From Auricularia sp. M13 (taxonomy: Eukaryota; Basidiomycota; Agaricomycetes; Auriculariales; Auriculariaceae), in contig CM073195.1 in the NCBI GenBank assembly GCA_037042915.1, positions 992,001 to 1,056,000 on the forward strand: DNA of 64,000 nt, given 5' to 3'. Position numbers and translations under genes: made by a program. The notes beneath the pieces were generated by a model. The model ran no database searches. It was not told the origin of the DNA and saw only the letters and a list, made by a program, of their open reading frames with translations. Below are positions 53,771-64,000 of the stretch, in pieces; position 1 is the stretch's first letter, and each line of letters opens with the position of its first letter.

Positions 53771-54026
53771 ATTCAGGCATTCTGGAATTTAAAAGCATGG
53801 GATACTGGGCTCTAGAGGCGCTGTCCCGACCGACATATTGCATATCTTCTTTATGGGCATCTAAATAATGAACGCATAGCTTTCCCGACCTCTGCAATCA
53901 AATACTAAATCACAACTCATTTCCTTGGGTTGAATAAGAACCTCCAATTTATGCAGCTGGAGAGTCAAGACGCGTGAGCGGACATTGCCGGCGTCGATCG
54001 CCTTGCTTCGCGCCACAACGCGCAAA

Positions 54027-55336
54027 ATGAGCCCACGCCCGACCCGCGCGAAACGCGCTACCGTGCCGTTGCCAGAGGTCGACGACTTTGTCGAGGCGCC
54101 CAAGCCGAAGGCGACGCGCGGCAAGAAACGCAAAGCAGACGACGACGAGCCACCGGTGGACGAGATCGAGGACATGCTCACCAACCCCAAGAGCCGCCTC
54201 GCCTCCGTCGACCTCAGCGTGCGCACCGACTTGTTCTATGGTTCATCACTGCTCAATCTGGCGTAGCGCATTATCAACTCGACGACATGGGCGTGTCTGA
54301 GCCCGGACGCGCGCGCCATACTGTGCACCATGCTGCCCGCCGCGGCATTCCCGGGCTTCCAGCCGCAGCTCGACGCGCGCCATCCTGCGCGGCGCGGCCA
54401 GCAGGAGCAGGGCGCGGACGTGCAGATGGACGACGCGCACCAGATCGTCGACGTCGAGCTCGACCCGGCGTTCCTCACCTCGCCTTTCTTCACGGCCGCC
54501 CTCACCACCTTCCAAGTGCGCATTCCGATTGTATTCCTCGGAGGGGTAGCTGACGCTCTTTTTGTAGGACAATCTCAGCAGCGGCTACTTCTCGCGCGCG
54601 CATCTCAAGGAGCTCGCCGAGTACGAGAATGGGGTGCGTGAGGGGACGCTGCACGCCGCGTGGAAGGACGACGCCTGGGACGAGCGGCTCAAGGAGGACG
54701 ATGCGCCCGTCAGAGAGGCAAGACAACGGATGCCTCCGCCGAAAAAGTGTGTGCTCGCCGCTGCGGTCTTCCTCTCAATCTCACTTCACTGACTGTCCGC
54801 AGAATCGTTCCGCGCCTTGTGGACCTGATAAACGACGACGTCGTGCGCGTCGGCGACGTGCTCTCCTACGACCGGCAATTCGACTCGGGCGTGCGCATCC
54901 GCAAAGACGTCCTCGTGCGTCCCTCCCCCATCGTCCCACTCCCGCCTTCCCACCTCCCGTCTCCCTTTCTCTCTTGCTCACCGCCCATCAGGTCCACGCC
55001 ATCCACCCGCGCACACACGCCCTAACAGCCCTCTTCGCCTCCTCAACCTCCGAGCGCCTCCCCGAAGCGCTCTTCAAAACCCCGCCCGATCTGTCCGTCG
55101 CGCACACCAGCGTATCAGTGACGACGCCCGCGCAGCTCGAGACCGCCATCCTCAGCGCGGACGGGCGCGCAGGGCGCGTGCCGCGGCTCAGTGCCGCCGA
55201 GGCGAGCGAGGTCGCGTGGAAGAGCTTCGTGCTGTGGCGCGCTGCCCCTAGTGGTGAGAAGTCTGAGGGCCCCGGTGAGAGAGCGCCGGCGGGCATGCTC
55301 GTTGCGCTGCGGGATGCGTGGGTCGCTGGGCAATGA
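54027..55336 (+). CDS. ASX/DEUBAD-like domain protein
   Basis: Exons 54027-54218, 54267-54515, 54568-54746, 54803-54914 and 54992-55336 give 358 residues from MSPRPTRAKRATVPLPEVDD. A basic stretch (TRGKKRKADDDE) is followed by a DEUBAD/ASXH-like fold: IEDMLTNPKSRLASVDLS, IINSTTWACLSPDARAILCT, MLPAAAFPGF, DPAFLTSPFFTAALTTFQ, SSGYFSRAHLKELAEYENG. The DEUBAD domain of Asx/ASXL activates the BAP1-type deubiquitinase that acts on histone H2A. Fungal proteins of this kind are poorly studied. The C-terminal half (DVVRVGDVLSYDRQFDSGVR, PRLSAAEASEVAWKSFVLWR) has no domain I recognise. A nuclear location is likely. Confidence 0.75.
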
Positions 55337-55580
55337 TATTATGATGCTCTCGCTCCTCGGTGGGCTGGATGATACTGTACGTGGGGGAGAGCGAATAAAA
55401 CTGTGGATATTGTACTGTGTACACGTGCAAGGATATTGCAGAAGCATTTTGTGTGCTGTGAGTGTACTTGGTCGGTATCTGTGCATAAAAAAGGTATAAC
55501 ACCAGAAAGTGTACGAAAGCAAGAAAAGTAAGTCAAGAAATAAACCAGGGCAGCCGTAGATTCAAAGATGCTCCAGGTCG

Positions 55581-57617
55581 CTACTTGGCGCCCTCGATGC
55601 GCTTGCGCCGCACCTCGATATTCTTCGCGTCCTCCTTCCCTGAGCGTAACGTAAGGCTCTGAAAGAATTCCAACAGATACATAGCAGAAATGCACAAACC
55701 TTTGTGGTACGCCGCCCTGCCATTCTCGTCCTTCCACACGAGCGGCGCGCGCGCGCGGCCCATCTTGAGCTTCTGCGGTTTCTCGCCCGGCGCGGCCTCG
55801 CGCGCGAGCTGCTCCTCGAGGAACGCGTCCGCGATCGCCGACGCGTCCGAGCGGAAGCGCGTCAGCTGCATCGTGCTCGCCCATGCGTCGTCTGTCGGCT
55901 CCGGCTTGATTTTCGGCGGGGCGGGGGCGCGGGGTTCGGGGTCGGGCTTTATCTTGATCTCGATCTTGAGCTTCGCTTTGTCCTCCGCGGTGCGCAGCGC
56001 GGCGTCCAGGTCCATGCTCTCGTCCACCTCGTCCGCGTCGTCAAAGTCCGCGTGCGGGTCCTCCCCACGCGTCGTCGATCCCACCACCGAAAGCGAGGCC
56101 GTACTCGTCGTCGTTGTCGGAATCCGAGGTATAGTCAGACTCAGAATGGCCCGGGCGGTCGTGGTCTGCCTTCTTCAGAGGTGGGTCCTCGACGTCCTCG
56201 ACCTTCGCCTTGCGCGAGACCGGCTCGTCCTTCACAACGGGCTCGGGGTCCTTCAGGCGCGCGATCTCCGCCGCACGCTGCGCCGCCTCGTCCTCGGCGG
56301 CCTTCCGCAGGCGCTCGCGCTCGGCGCGCGCCGCCGCGCGTTCCTCGGCCTTGCGCTCCGCGTGTGCGAGCGCGAGGAGGCCGTCCGCGACGCCATTGCA
56401 GTACAAGCTGTCGGGTGGGGAGTTGCTCAGCTTTGTCGCGGTGCAGGAGTCGCGCTGCGTACTTTTTGGCGTTGCGGTCTTTCGCGGCTTTGTTCTTGCG
56501 CTCCACGTGAGAATCTACATCACGGTTTAGCGTTCAGCAGTGGACACTGGGAACAAGGCGGCGGCTGTCACTCACGAGGTTATGGCACCACTCCATTGCG
56601 CGCGCGGCGGCCACCGTGCCTTCTGCCAATCCTACAGCAACACATATTCGTGAGGACACGCTCTTTGAAGTCCTGCTCAACGCGCACACTTACCGTAGAA
56701 GGTCCAAGTGATCCTGCTTCGGTCGCCGAACGTGGTCGAGTAGCATTTGACGTTGAAGAACTCTTCCATGGCGCCGGAGAGCGTACTTGTCCAGGCGGCC
56801 ATGACTACGCTTGCGCCCGTCGTCGACCTGATTGTGACCACTGACGCGCCCGCTCTGAGACAGTGTGAGCGTTTGGGATGGTAGCATTCAGACTGGAGAA
56901 CATGACATGCCGTTTCACTTTCTGTTCTTCGGTCTCGGTGGCCATGACGTCCGCTTGGGAGATGTTGTGGGTCTGCATCAGCTTGCCGGCCATTCTGCAC
57001 AAGGTGTAAGAGTGAGATAGATCGAGCAGCGAGTGCAGCACATACCGCATCGCCTGGCGCGCCTCTTGCTCGCCAGTCCCTGTATGCGCCGCGAGCGTGA
57101 GCGCCTTCTTGATTCGTGCCAGAATGCCCGAGTCGACCTTCGCCACTACGCCGAGTCAAAATAAGGTGAGGGAGGATCCGCAGCGCGAGTACGCACGATT
57201 CGCGCGGGCCATGTCGGCCTCGGCGTTCTTGCCCTCCTCGTCGTCGATGGCGAGCGTGGTGACGCGGGCGACGGTGCGCAGCTTGTCGTCGTCGGACTTG
57301 ACGCGCTTGGACGCGTTTCTGCCGCGGGCACCCTTCTTGGGCGAGCGCTTGTTGGACGAGTCGCGCGCGAGCTCGTAGTCGTCCGAGTCGCCGTCGCTGG
57401 CGGACTGGGCGTCTGAATCGCGCTCTTGCTCTTCGTCGGAGCCGCTGTGGTAGTCGGAGGACTCCTGCTCGCGGTCGTCGTCGTCGCTGGAGAGCTGGTC
57501 CTGCCAGCGCGGCTTGGACTGGGCGGATTGGCGCTTGCTCCGCCGGAAGCCGTAGTGGTCGCGCTCCTCGTCGTTGGCGAGGTCGGCGTTGTACGACTTG
57601 AGGACAAAGTCGGCCAT
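55581..57617 (-). CDS. DUF2786-domain protein
   Basis: Start MADFVLKSYNADLANDEERD at 57617. A Ser/Asp/Arg-rich N-terminus (DDDDREQESSDYHSGSDEEQ) is followed in the next exon by the DUF2786 core: ILARIKKALTLAAHTGTGEQ, EARQAMRY and MQTHNISQADVMA. Later exons give AAWTSTLSGAMEEFFNVKCY, EWCHNLV, AYCNGVADGLLALAHAERKA, then charged repeats of Arg/Glu/Lys and acidic stretches (DSDNDDEYG). The end is NIEVRRKRIEGAK. DUF2786 is found in bacteria, phages and fungi with no settled activity. The charged tail suggests a nuclear or nucleic-acid-related role; this is inference. It is divergent from the PTC7-like gene. Confidence 0.8.
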
Positions 57618-58025
57618 GGCGACGCGGAGCGAAGACAAGGTGCCGATGCGGAGCTCAGACCCACTGGTCAGCCTCACTCGGCAAGTGTATTGAACGCAAA
57701 AAGCCTCGTCGCCGTTGACATGTTTGAGGCGCGATACAGTGAGATGGGGTCAAACAGCATATAATTCGCAGGAAATAAATAACAGGACTGGCACATGAAA
57801 TGGACGGCCGCCACTGTTCGGGCCAGCGGGCAGCGTGAAAAGAAGAGTCAGGGCCAATGAAGGGCGGAGGAAAGGCATGAGAGCGCCGGGCGAAACCGGG
57901 CGGAGGCATTCGTTCTCTGCTTCGCGCCAGCATCATCGCCAGCCGACGCCGCGCTCGCACCTGAGCCTGCCTGGCCAGCAGCACCAGCTCCCGCCGACGC
58001 CCGCTGTCCAAAGCTCGCCGCTGCA
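57618..58025. other. Divergent intergenic region, 408 bp
   Basis: Between the DUF2786 gene (-) and the PTC7-like gene (+). Both promoters lie here. No motif was recognised. Confidence 0.5.
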
Positions 58026-60169
58026 ATGAGCAAGCCGCCGTTGTGGGTCCTGCCGCGCCCGCGCGTCCGGCCGCGCGCCAGGACGCTGTATGCGCCCACC
58101 CCCTTCTCCTTCACCACCCTCGCTCACGGCTACATCGACGGCCCCGGCCTCCCGCCGCTGCCTGCGCACTCGTCGGGGCGCTCGACCGGCTCCGGCGCCG
58201 TCAACGCACGCTTCCAGTCCTCGCCATCGTCGACACAGCAGGCCGGACCATCCCAGCTGTCCCAGACCCAGCCAGACGGGCTCTCGCCGTTCTACGCGGA
58301 CGTCCCGTCGTTCCAGACACCGTCCCCGGGCTCGTCGCAGCAGTCGTCGCAGTCATACGGCCCGTCTCCGCTCCAAGTCTCACAGTACCCGCAACCGCCG
58401 CCCACGCCCCCGCTGCAGAACCAAGCGCCTGTACCCGCAGGCCCGCGCTCGATTCCACTGCCGACGACGTCGTCTTCGCTGCCGTCGTCAATTGCGGCGT
58501 TCCCGCCCATGTCTTATTACAACCAGCTGCTGTCGAGCATTCCCAGCGGCGGCGTTGCACCGTTCCCGAGCAAAAAGACACGAGCAGCGTTTTCGTTGGA
58601 GAGCGCAGCTTATGGCATCCCTAAGCACCGTCCTCGGCTCTGTCGCCTGCGCCAGTGGCTTCGACGTCCTTTGTCGCGTCATCGATGCAGCGAGCGCCCG
58701 CTGCCGAAGTGGATCTCAATCTCTCGGTACAGGTTGGCGAGGACGCCTATTTTCTGCTGCCCAATGCTCTGGGAGTCTCAGACGGCGTGGGCGGCTGGGC
58801 GCACCGCACGCGCGGCGTTGACTCGCCCGTGCACACGCCCGCCGGCCCGTCCGCGAGCGCGCTCTTCTCGCGCCGCCTCATGCACTTCTGCGCAGACGAA
58901 ATCTCGGCGCTCAACCCGCTCCCTGAAATCTGGTCGAGCCCGGGGCCATCCGAGGCCCCGACCGCGTCGACAGTCCTGCACGCCCCCGTGACCGTGCCTT
59001 CCCAAGCATCGCTGCTAAGCACCGCCGCGCCCAAGGCTGCTCCCGCTGTCGCCCAGGACCCACACAACACGGACCTCCTGGAGCCGGTTGCCGTGCTGCA
59101 GCGCGCGTACACACGCGCGGTGGCGCTGTCCCGCGCCGACCATACCCTCTGCGGCTCCAGCACCGCATTGCTGGCCATCCTCCTCGGAGATGAGCTGCGC
59201 GTGGCCCACCTGGGCGATTGCGCGCTGTGTCTCATCCGCGACGGCCAGATGGTCTACCGTTCTGAGGAACAACAGTGGAAGGTGAGTTTCGTTGGATGCT
59301 TCTGAGATCTGCGCATCACGTGCCCCTTTTTCCCCGCACCCCCGCATTCGCGTTCCTTTGATTGGCCAGACCTCTAGACCTCTACCCCGCTTTCCTTTTT
59401 GGCCTCGTTAGCGCTTGAGCTGACAGTCATGGAATAGTTCAACCATCCGCTTCAACTCGGCCCGTCATCCTCCACGGTGCCTAGCGACGCCCAGAGCATA
59501 TCGCTCAAAGTCGAGACCGACGATATCCTCATTCTATCCTCGGACGGCCTGTCGGATAACCTGTGGGACGAAGATGTTCTCGATGAAGTGAACAAGTTCA
59601 CGTCGCAGGCGAACAGTATGTCATAGCCCTGAGGGCCACCTTCACATCGCTCATCCGACCACGCAGATTCAACCCTAGGGCCTGCATCGTCGGCCATCCG
59701 GCAGCATGCACTCCCAGCCCTGCTCTCCGAAGCGCTGTGCTCGCGAGCAAAGCGTGCATCGGAGAAGCGTCCTCGACACCCAGTCGGACGCAGGCCGACA
59801 ACGCCGCACAACCGGACCAGGACCCGTTCTTCGAAGGAACGCCTGACCTGTGCGACGAGGTGCCGTTCGCGCGCCGTGCGCGCGAGGAGGGCATCAAGTT
59901 CTCTGGCGGCAAGGCGGATGGTGCGTGTCCGTTCTCTACCCTCCACCCTGCAGTGCTGACTGTGCGTGCTGCTTTCTGCAGACATATCCGTGCTCGTCGC
60001 CGTCATCTCCGCGCAGGACACAGCAGGCGCGGCAGCAGACTCCGCAAAGGACTCGTCGGCGCGCGGCTCGGCGTTCAGCTGGGCAGCGTCCGCGCCGCCG
60101 GCCTTCGCGAAGGCCGCGGCGGGCCTCAACTCGAACCTGACGTTCCTCACCGCCTGGAGCTCGCAATAG
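58026..60169 (+). CDS. PTC7: PP2C-type protein phosphatase, Ptc7-like
   Basis: The start MSKPPLWVLPRPRVRPRART is Arg/Pro-rich, as in a mitochondrial presequence, and leads to a long Ser/Pro/Gln-rich linker. Catalytic motifs: LSVQVGEDAYFLLPNALGVS then DGVGGWAHRTRG (metal-binding Asp), CGSSTALLAILLGDELRVAH, LGDCALCLIRDG, ETDDILILSSDGLSDNLWDE, FSGGKADDISVLVAVIS. Introns: 58642-58694, 59282-59437, about 59617-59666, and one near 59922-59980. Ptc7 dephosphorylates the CoQ-biosynthesis protein Coq7 in mitochondria. Around 59760-59810 the frame changes between LCSRAKRASEK and DPFFEGTPDLCDEV: either a 47-nt intron or a one-base slip. Confidence 0.85.
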
Positions 60170-60911
60170 ACCCGCCCTCCGTCAACGTCCGCGTCAACGC
60201 CTACCCTGCGCCAAAGTCTCACCGCCACGTACATTATGCATTCTCGAACCCTCCCCAATACCGGCCTGCTCGCTATCGACCCCACTCTCTCGCATCGCCA
60301 AAAAGTATCACCCATTGCGGTGTGGAACATAGGTATCTGTATATACAAGCTGCCCCTTTTGCATCGTTGTTTGCATCACCTCTGCCCTTCCTTTTCACTT
60401 ATTCCATCCATTCCCTCCTTTCCTTTCGCCGCTTTGTATACGGTATGTGTGTGCCCGTGCGCAGCGTCCCCCACTCCCCATAACCCTGCTTCTTGGCGAT
60501 GTTCAACAGTACCGCAACTCGAACTGTACGACCCCCCCCGTCCTCCCCCTGTCCCGCGAAATTCTGCGCTAATCCCGTCTGTATGAAGCGCTCGAAACAG
60601 AGGAAATGTAGTTTACGTCCTGTCGTGCAATGGAATTATTCATGTTATGGAGGTGCTGCGTTTGAGTGTCCTGGGTGCATCTACTTGTTCCCAACTGCGC
60701 TCGCAGCGTTGTCGTTGTCACGTTTTGATTGCGACTTCGAGCCGCCGATGCAAGGTCGCTGTCGACCTGGTACAGTACGCGCAACTCGGACAATTGCGCA
60801 TTCAGGCCATTTCGAGCTCTCAGATCGACGAGTATGCTTCGGGTCTCACATACGTAGGTACTTAGAGCATGTTGGTTGGACGTATGCGAGAAAAAGTAGC
60901 TATGATTACAT
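60170..60911. other. Convergent intergenic region, 742 bp
   Basis: Between the PTC7-like stop (+) and the BTB-like stop (-). Pyrimidine-rich near 60340-60430; a C run lies near 60530. No gene was seen. Confidence 0.5.
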
Positions 60912-62035
60912 TTACAGACCTATATCCTCGATATTAAAGTAAGTGTCCAGCTGATCGGGAAAACTGGCTATCAACTTCGTCAATTCTGCCACCCACGGCG
61001 AGACCTCCGGGTACTGCTGCATATACGTCTGGTTATATGTGGTGCTGTAGTACCTACCGTTAATATAAGTCATCTGCTCAGGGATCACGAGGCTGTTGGC
61101 CAAGGTACACGCCGCGTTCATTTTCGCCAGGAGGTCCGCGGGCCGCGATGACCCGCATTGCTCTCTAACGCGCGAAGCAAATTGGCTGGAGCAGCCCCGG
61201 AGCAAGCGATCCCATTCTTCAGTAAGTCGATAAGCACCGTACAACAGTTGCTTCTTGTTAGTCGCTGAGATTCGAGGATCATTGGTCCACTGCAGCGACT
61301 GGAGTCCAGGAGCAATGAGGAGAGCATTGTACGCGGGGATGAGAAGAGGTGTGAACCCGGTATTCGTGCACGCCTCGATGAGCGCGATCAGGTCGAGGAA
61401 TTGGATGAGCTTTGGAGACTGGCTTCGTCCACCCGGCTGCGGAGCAGCTGCGTAAGAGCTGAGACCTTGGCATCGTTGCCCTCGAACTGTGCGAGAGTGG
61501 CGAGCAGGGGATTCAGCACCGACCCCTCAAGAGCAAATCCCGATGGCGAGAGCGTCTCGTATAACTGCTGAAGGGCCCAGTCCGCCATACTGGGGTCCTG
61601 GTACTTGTGTGCCAATTTAGCGACGTTTATGAGCTTGACTGCCTTCTCGGGCGTGTTCTCAGTCTGGATGAAGGCTAGCAGCGCCGCTGGCCTGTTCCTG
61701 CCGGTGAGGAGTTTGATACTACTTCACGTGCGGACGGCACATACCTGACGCGAATTGCCCATATGAAATCGCGTAAGGCAGCCGCATCGTCACCCGTGGG
61801 GATCGGGTGTCCGGGTGTACCTTCCGGTTCACTGCCAGCAGCATTCGTCCCAGAGAGCTCGAACATGTCGCGGAACACAACTGAGTCTTGAACAAGACGG
61901 TTGCGACCAACCTTGACATGATTCAAACCGCTGGACAAGAGCGTAGAACATACTACGTACGATGAAAACCTCTCCTCCAGCTTCGAGGGCAATTCCATCC
62001 GAGTCGTTATAGTCGCTGGCAGATTCCAAAGACAT
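60912..62035 (-). CDS. BTB-like protein (fourth copy)
   Basis: Start MSLESASDYNDSDGIALEAG at 62035 and a first intron at the place used by the copies at 4811 and 6578. The BTB-like core is RLVQDSVVFRDMFELSG ... DAAALRDFIWAIRVR, then KAVKLINVAKLAHKYQDPSM, ADWALQQLYETLS, and later IALIEACTNTGFTPLLIPAY, LLYGAYRLTEEWDRLLRG. Closest in sequence to the MITE-split copy. Near 61390-61400 the frame slips by one base within the helical region: a 47-nt GT-AG intron would mend the frame but would remove conserved residues (LTQLLRSRVDE), so a true frameshift or assembly error is as likely. Confidence 0.75.
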
Positions 62036-62979
62036 TTCGGACGAAAAGGTCTGTGGGAGCCCAGTCTCGACGCAAGGGGGAGAGGTGAGGTCCTAAGAAA
62101 TGTTTGCCGTGTGGGCAAGGTGAAAAGGCGTTGCTTGGGCGGTGCCTGCAGTGCTGTGCGTGTATTCCGCGCGGTTCTCGGGCTCAGTAGAAGGTTGGAA
62201 GCACGATCGCGCACAGTTACTGTGTCGAATGCCGAGATTCCAGAGGACTGGCTGAAAGGAGGCTGCAGTTGTTCGCGATGCACTCCTAGACCTAAGTAAT
62301 TGCGCGGAACGAATGCGGACCGGACCCCGCGGCCGTCATTGTCTCCCGACAACCACCAAACGCGTGCGCTGGAGCCGACAGGGTCAACACGCCGCAGTTT
62401 GAATAGCGCGAGCGGCGCCTTCCACCACGCATCTCGTTGTGCGGCGACCGCATGCTTGTACAATGCGCACTCCGCTGGGCGATTGAGCTTGTCGCATGGG
62501 CGTGCCATGCCCACCGAGTCGCATCGCCGAGCGAGCGCGTTGAGCGGAGCTAGAAACGCGTTCACCGATTTCACCCAGCGAGATGACCGAGACCGAACGC
62601 GCTACGACGAGCGCATCATCAGCTCAAGACTACCCAATAGCTTTCCTGGACACGCCCTTTGGCGAGAATTTATTCTTTAAAGTCGTAGCGCGCACGCGGC
62701 CAGTCGGCATCCTGTGCCATCCACAAGCCTCCACAAACATTTCCACATGATCAACATCCGCTCAAGAATACAACGCGACTTTGGCATTGTGGTCCCGTGA
62801 GTCCTGCCCCACGTTCAGCGTTACACAAGGGTCTATCGCCTACGCGCAGTCTAATAAGCACGGTCTGACGCGTCTTTGTTTTGTAGGAAGGCATCAGTTG
62901 ACCCAAGGACGATGTACCCATCCCTTGCGCCGATACCCATTCATTAGCTATCCGCGCGAATCAGACAACCTGCGCACGC
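62036..62979. other. Intergenic, ~940 bp
   Basis: Upstream of the fourth BTB-like gene. Frames at 62300-62680 (+) and 61675-62574 (-) run here, but the residues beyond the BTB exons look random. No repeat was noticed. Confidence 0.4.
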
Positions 62980-63249
62980 ATGGCTTCTTCCAGCGCGAAT
63001 TCTCCCACACCGAGTTCGAGGTCATCCACCTGCATTATCTCGCGCGCAACTGCAGACGCCCATTCGCCTTCTGGTTTCCGGGTGCACTGTCGCCCGGGGA
63101 AACTGCGACCTCCACGCGCGGCAAGGGCACCAGAGGCAGGGGTTGCGGAGGCCGCCCGTCTACTAGAGGCCGTGGAAGCGGAAGAGGTCTCTCCACCACC
63201 TCTGTCCAAGGCGCGGCGAGTCTTCAAGGGAGTTGTCATCAAACGATGA
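62980..63249 (+). CDS. Uncertain small open frame
   Basis: An ATG-started frame of 89 residues, MASSSANSPTPSSRSSTCII, with low complexity (Ser, Pro, Ala, Arg). The end EVSPPPLSKARRVFKGVVIK is followed at once in another frame by an acidic stretch (DEDGESEQSEDQDEDG), so the two may be exons of one gene. I recognise no family and coding is not certain. Confidence 0.2.
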   Translation: MASSSANSPTPSSRSSTCIISRATADAHSPSGFRVHCRPGKLRPPRAARAPEAGVAEAARLLEAVEAEEVSPPPLSKARRVFKGVVIKR

Positions 63250-64000
63250 CGACAATGCCGTCGCGGACGATCCCAGTGACAGTTGCGCCGGAAGCACGGT
63301 GCAGAGTGGGACGCCAATGGACGAAGATGGGGAGAGCGAGCAGAGTGAGGACCAAGATGAAGACGGTATGTACCATTGTGGCCTGATTATTCGACCCGTT
63401 GACACGATGCACAACGATTTAGCTCGCCGGACAGAGAGAAACGTGCTGCAAAAGGGAAGCCCCCACTTCCGCCAAAAAGGAGGCGCAAGAGGTGATTTCC
63501 ATGCTCTTCCCATGTTGATGTTATGGATACTGATCACTACCTTCGTAGTGGTCCCAAATAGCCTGTCAACGACGCTCATTATACAATTGGTTCGGGGCTT
63601 GCGATATCGTGTATATAACCGTGTGTATAACCGCTATCAGGCAGTCAGCGCTGGTCTGCGTTCTGCTCTGGGTTTACTCATTCTAACGGTCTAACGGCAA
63701 CCTGCACAGTTGTCGTTTCAGTGGCCTTGCGCATCGATTTGACAAGAGCCACGGTTATTGTAGCCAACGTTCAGCAGTTTACGATATTCGCGAGAGGTCG
63801 GCGCACTATTGTAAAACCGACTGGTCTGTCATGGGTCCCGATCGCCAGTAGCTTTTTGAACTCCAAATTCATCATAAGGAGTGAGTTTCTGCCGGTGCAG
63901 ACTTATGCCCCCTTCTGCCATCGGAATGAGGTGAGGACGCACAGGTTGAAAATTTGTTTTACACTCTATGTACTCACAAACTCCTCGGCGCTTCAGCAAT
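63250..64000. other. End of window, nothing recognised
   Basis: About 750 bp. An acidic frame runs from 63233 to about 63360; after that no protein-like frame. A short tandem, TGTATATAACCG/TGTATAACCG, lies near 63609-63632. Confidence 0.4.

Noticed and set aside
55704-56844. Long plus-strand frames opposite the DUF2786 gene
   Set aside because: Arg/Ser-rich shadows of charged codons on the true minus strand.
1-64000. CRISPR arrays, rRNA operons, bacterial-type operators
   Set aside because: None seen; the window is eukaryotic nuclear DNA with spliceosomal introns throughout.

Overview
The window is nuclear DNA of a filamentous basidiomycete (most likely Agaricomycotina). Evidence: gene-dense, GC-rich DNA; introns of about 46-68 nt that mostly begin GTRNGT; eukaryotic housekeeping genes (20S proteasome beta2, HSP60/HSP10, ORC2, RecQ helicase, delta(14)-sterol reductase, p47/Shp1); and paralogue expansions of BTB-like and F-box-like proteins of the kind basidiomycetes carry. 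No rRNA, tRNA or CRISPR array was recognised.

Layout. 0-7.7 kb: tail of one BTB-like gene, a PIN-domain gene, SHP1, then two more BTB-like genes, the first split by a 448-bp MITE with 15-bp terminal inverted repeats and an 8-bp target duplication. 8-21 kb: a possible small membrane protein, then a compact run of minus-strand genes: RecQ helicase, aldehyde dehydrogenase, ERG24, a Dpb3/CHRAC-like histone-fold protein and a CSC1/TMEM63-type channel. 21-31 kb: DUF218 protein, MYND-finger protein, STYX-like pseudophosphatase, HUT1 sugar-nucleotide transporter head to head with ORC2, and a secreted six-hairpin glycosidase.

31-44.4 kb is accessory. It holds five copies plus fragments of a small unrecognised protein family (called A here) and two copies of a second family (B) that carries a PD...ExK signature like PD-(D/E)XK nucleases. 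Twice an A gene and a B gene stand head to head over a similar promoter (A2/B1 and A5/B2). A third pair seems to have been broken up by a young, non-autonomous LTR element. A decayed fungal gene and a second 449-bp MITE lie in the same stretch. This A/B module is the best candidate for an undescribed system.

46-60 kb is housekeeping again, mostly in head-to-head pairs: PUP1/GVP36, HSP60/HSP10 (with a perfect heat-shock element between them), DUF2786/PTC7-like, plus an F-box-like and an ASX/DEUBAD-like protein. A fourth BTB-like gene (minus strand) lies at 61-62 kb, and the last 2 kb hold nothing convincing.

Exon joins were worked out by hand from reading frames and splice signals. Where a join is not resolved this is stated. 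Several conserved genes (HSP60, HUT1, the BTB-like gene at 61 kb, perhaps PTC7) show single-base frame slips that could be assembly errors.
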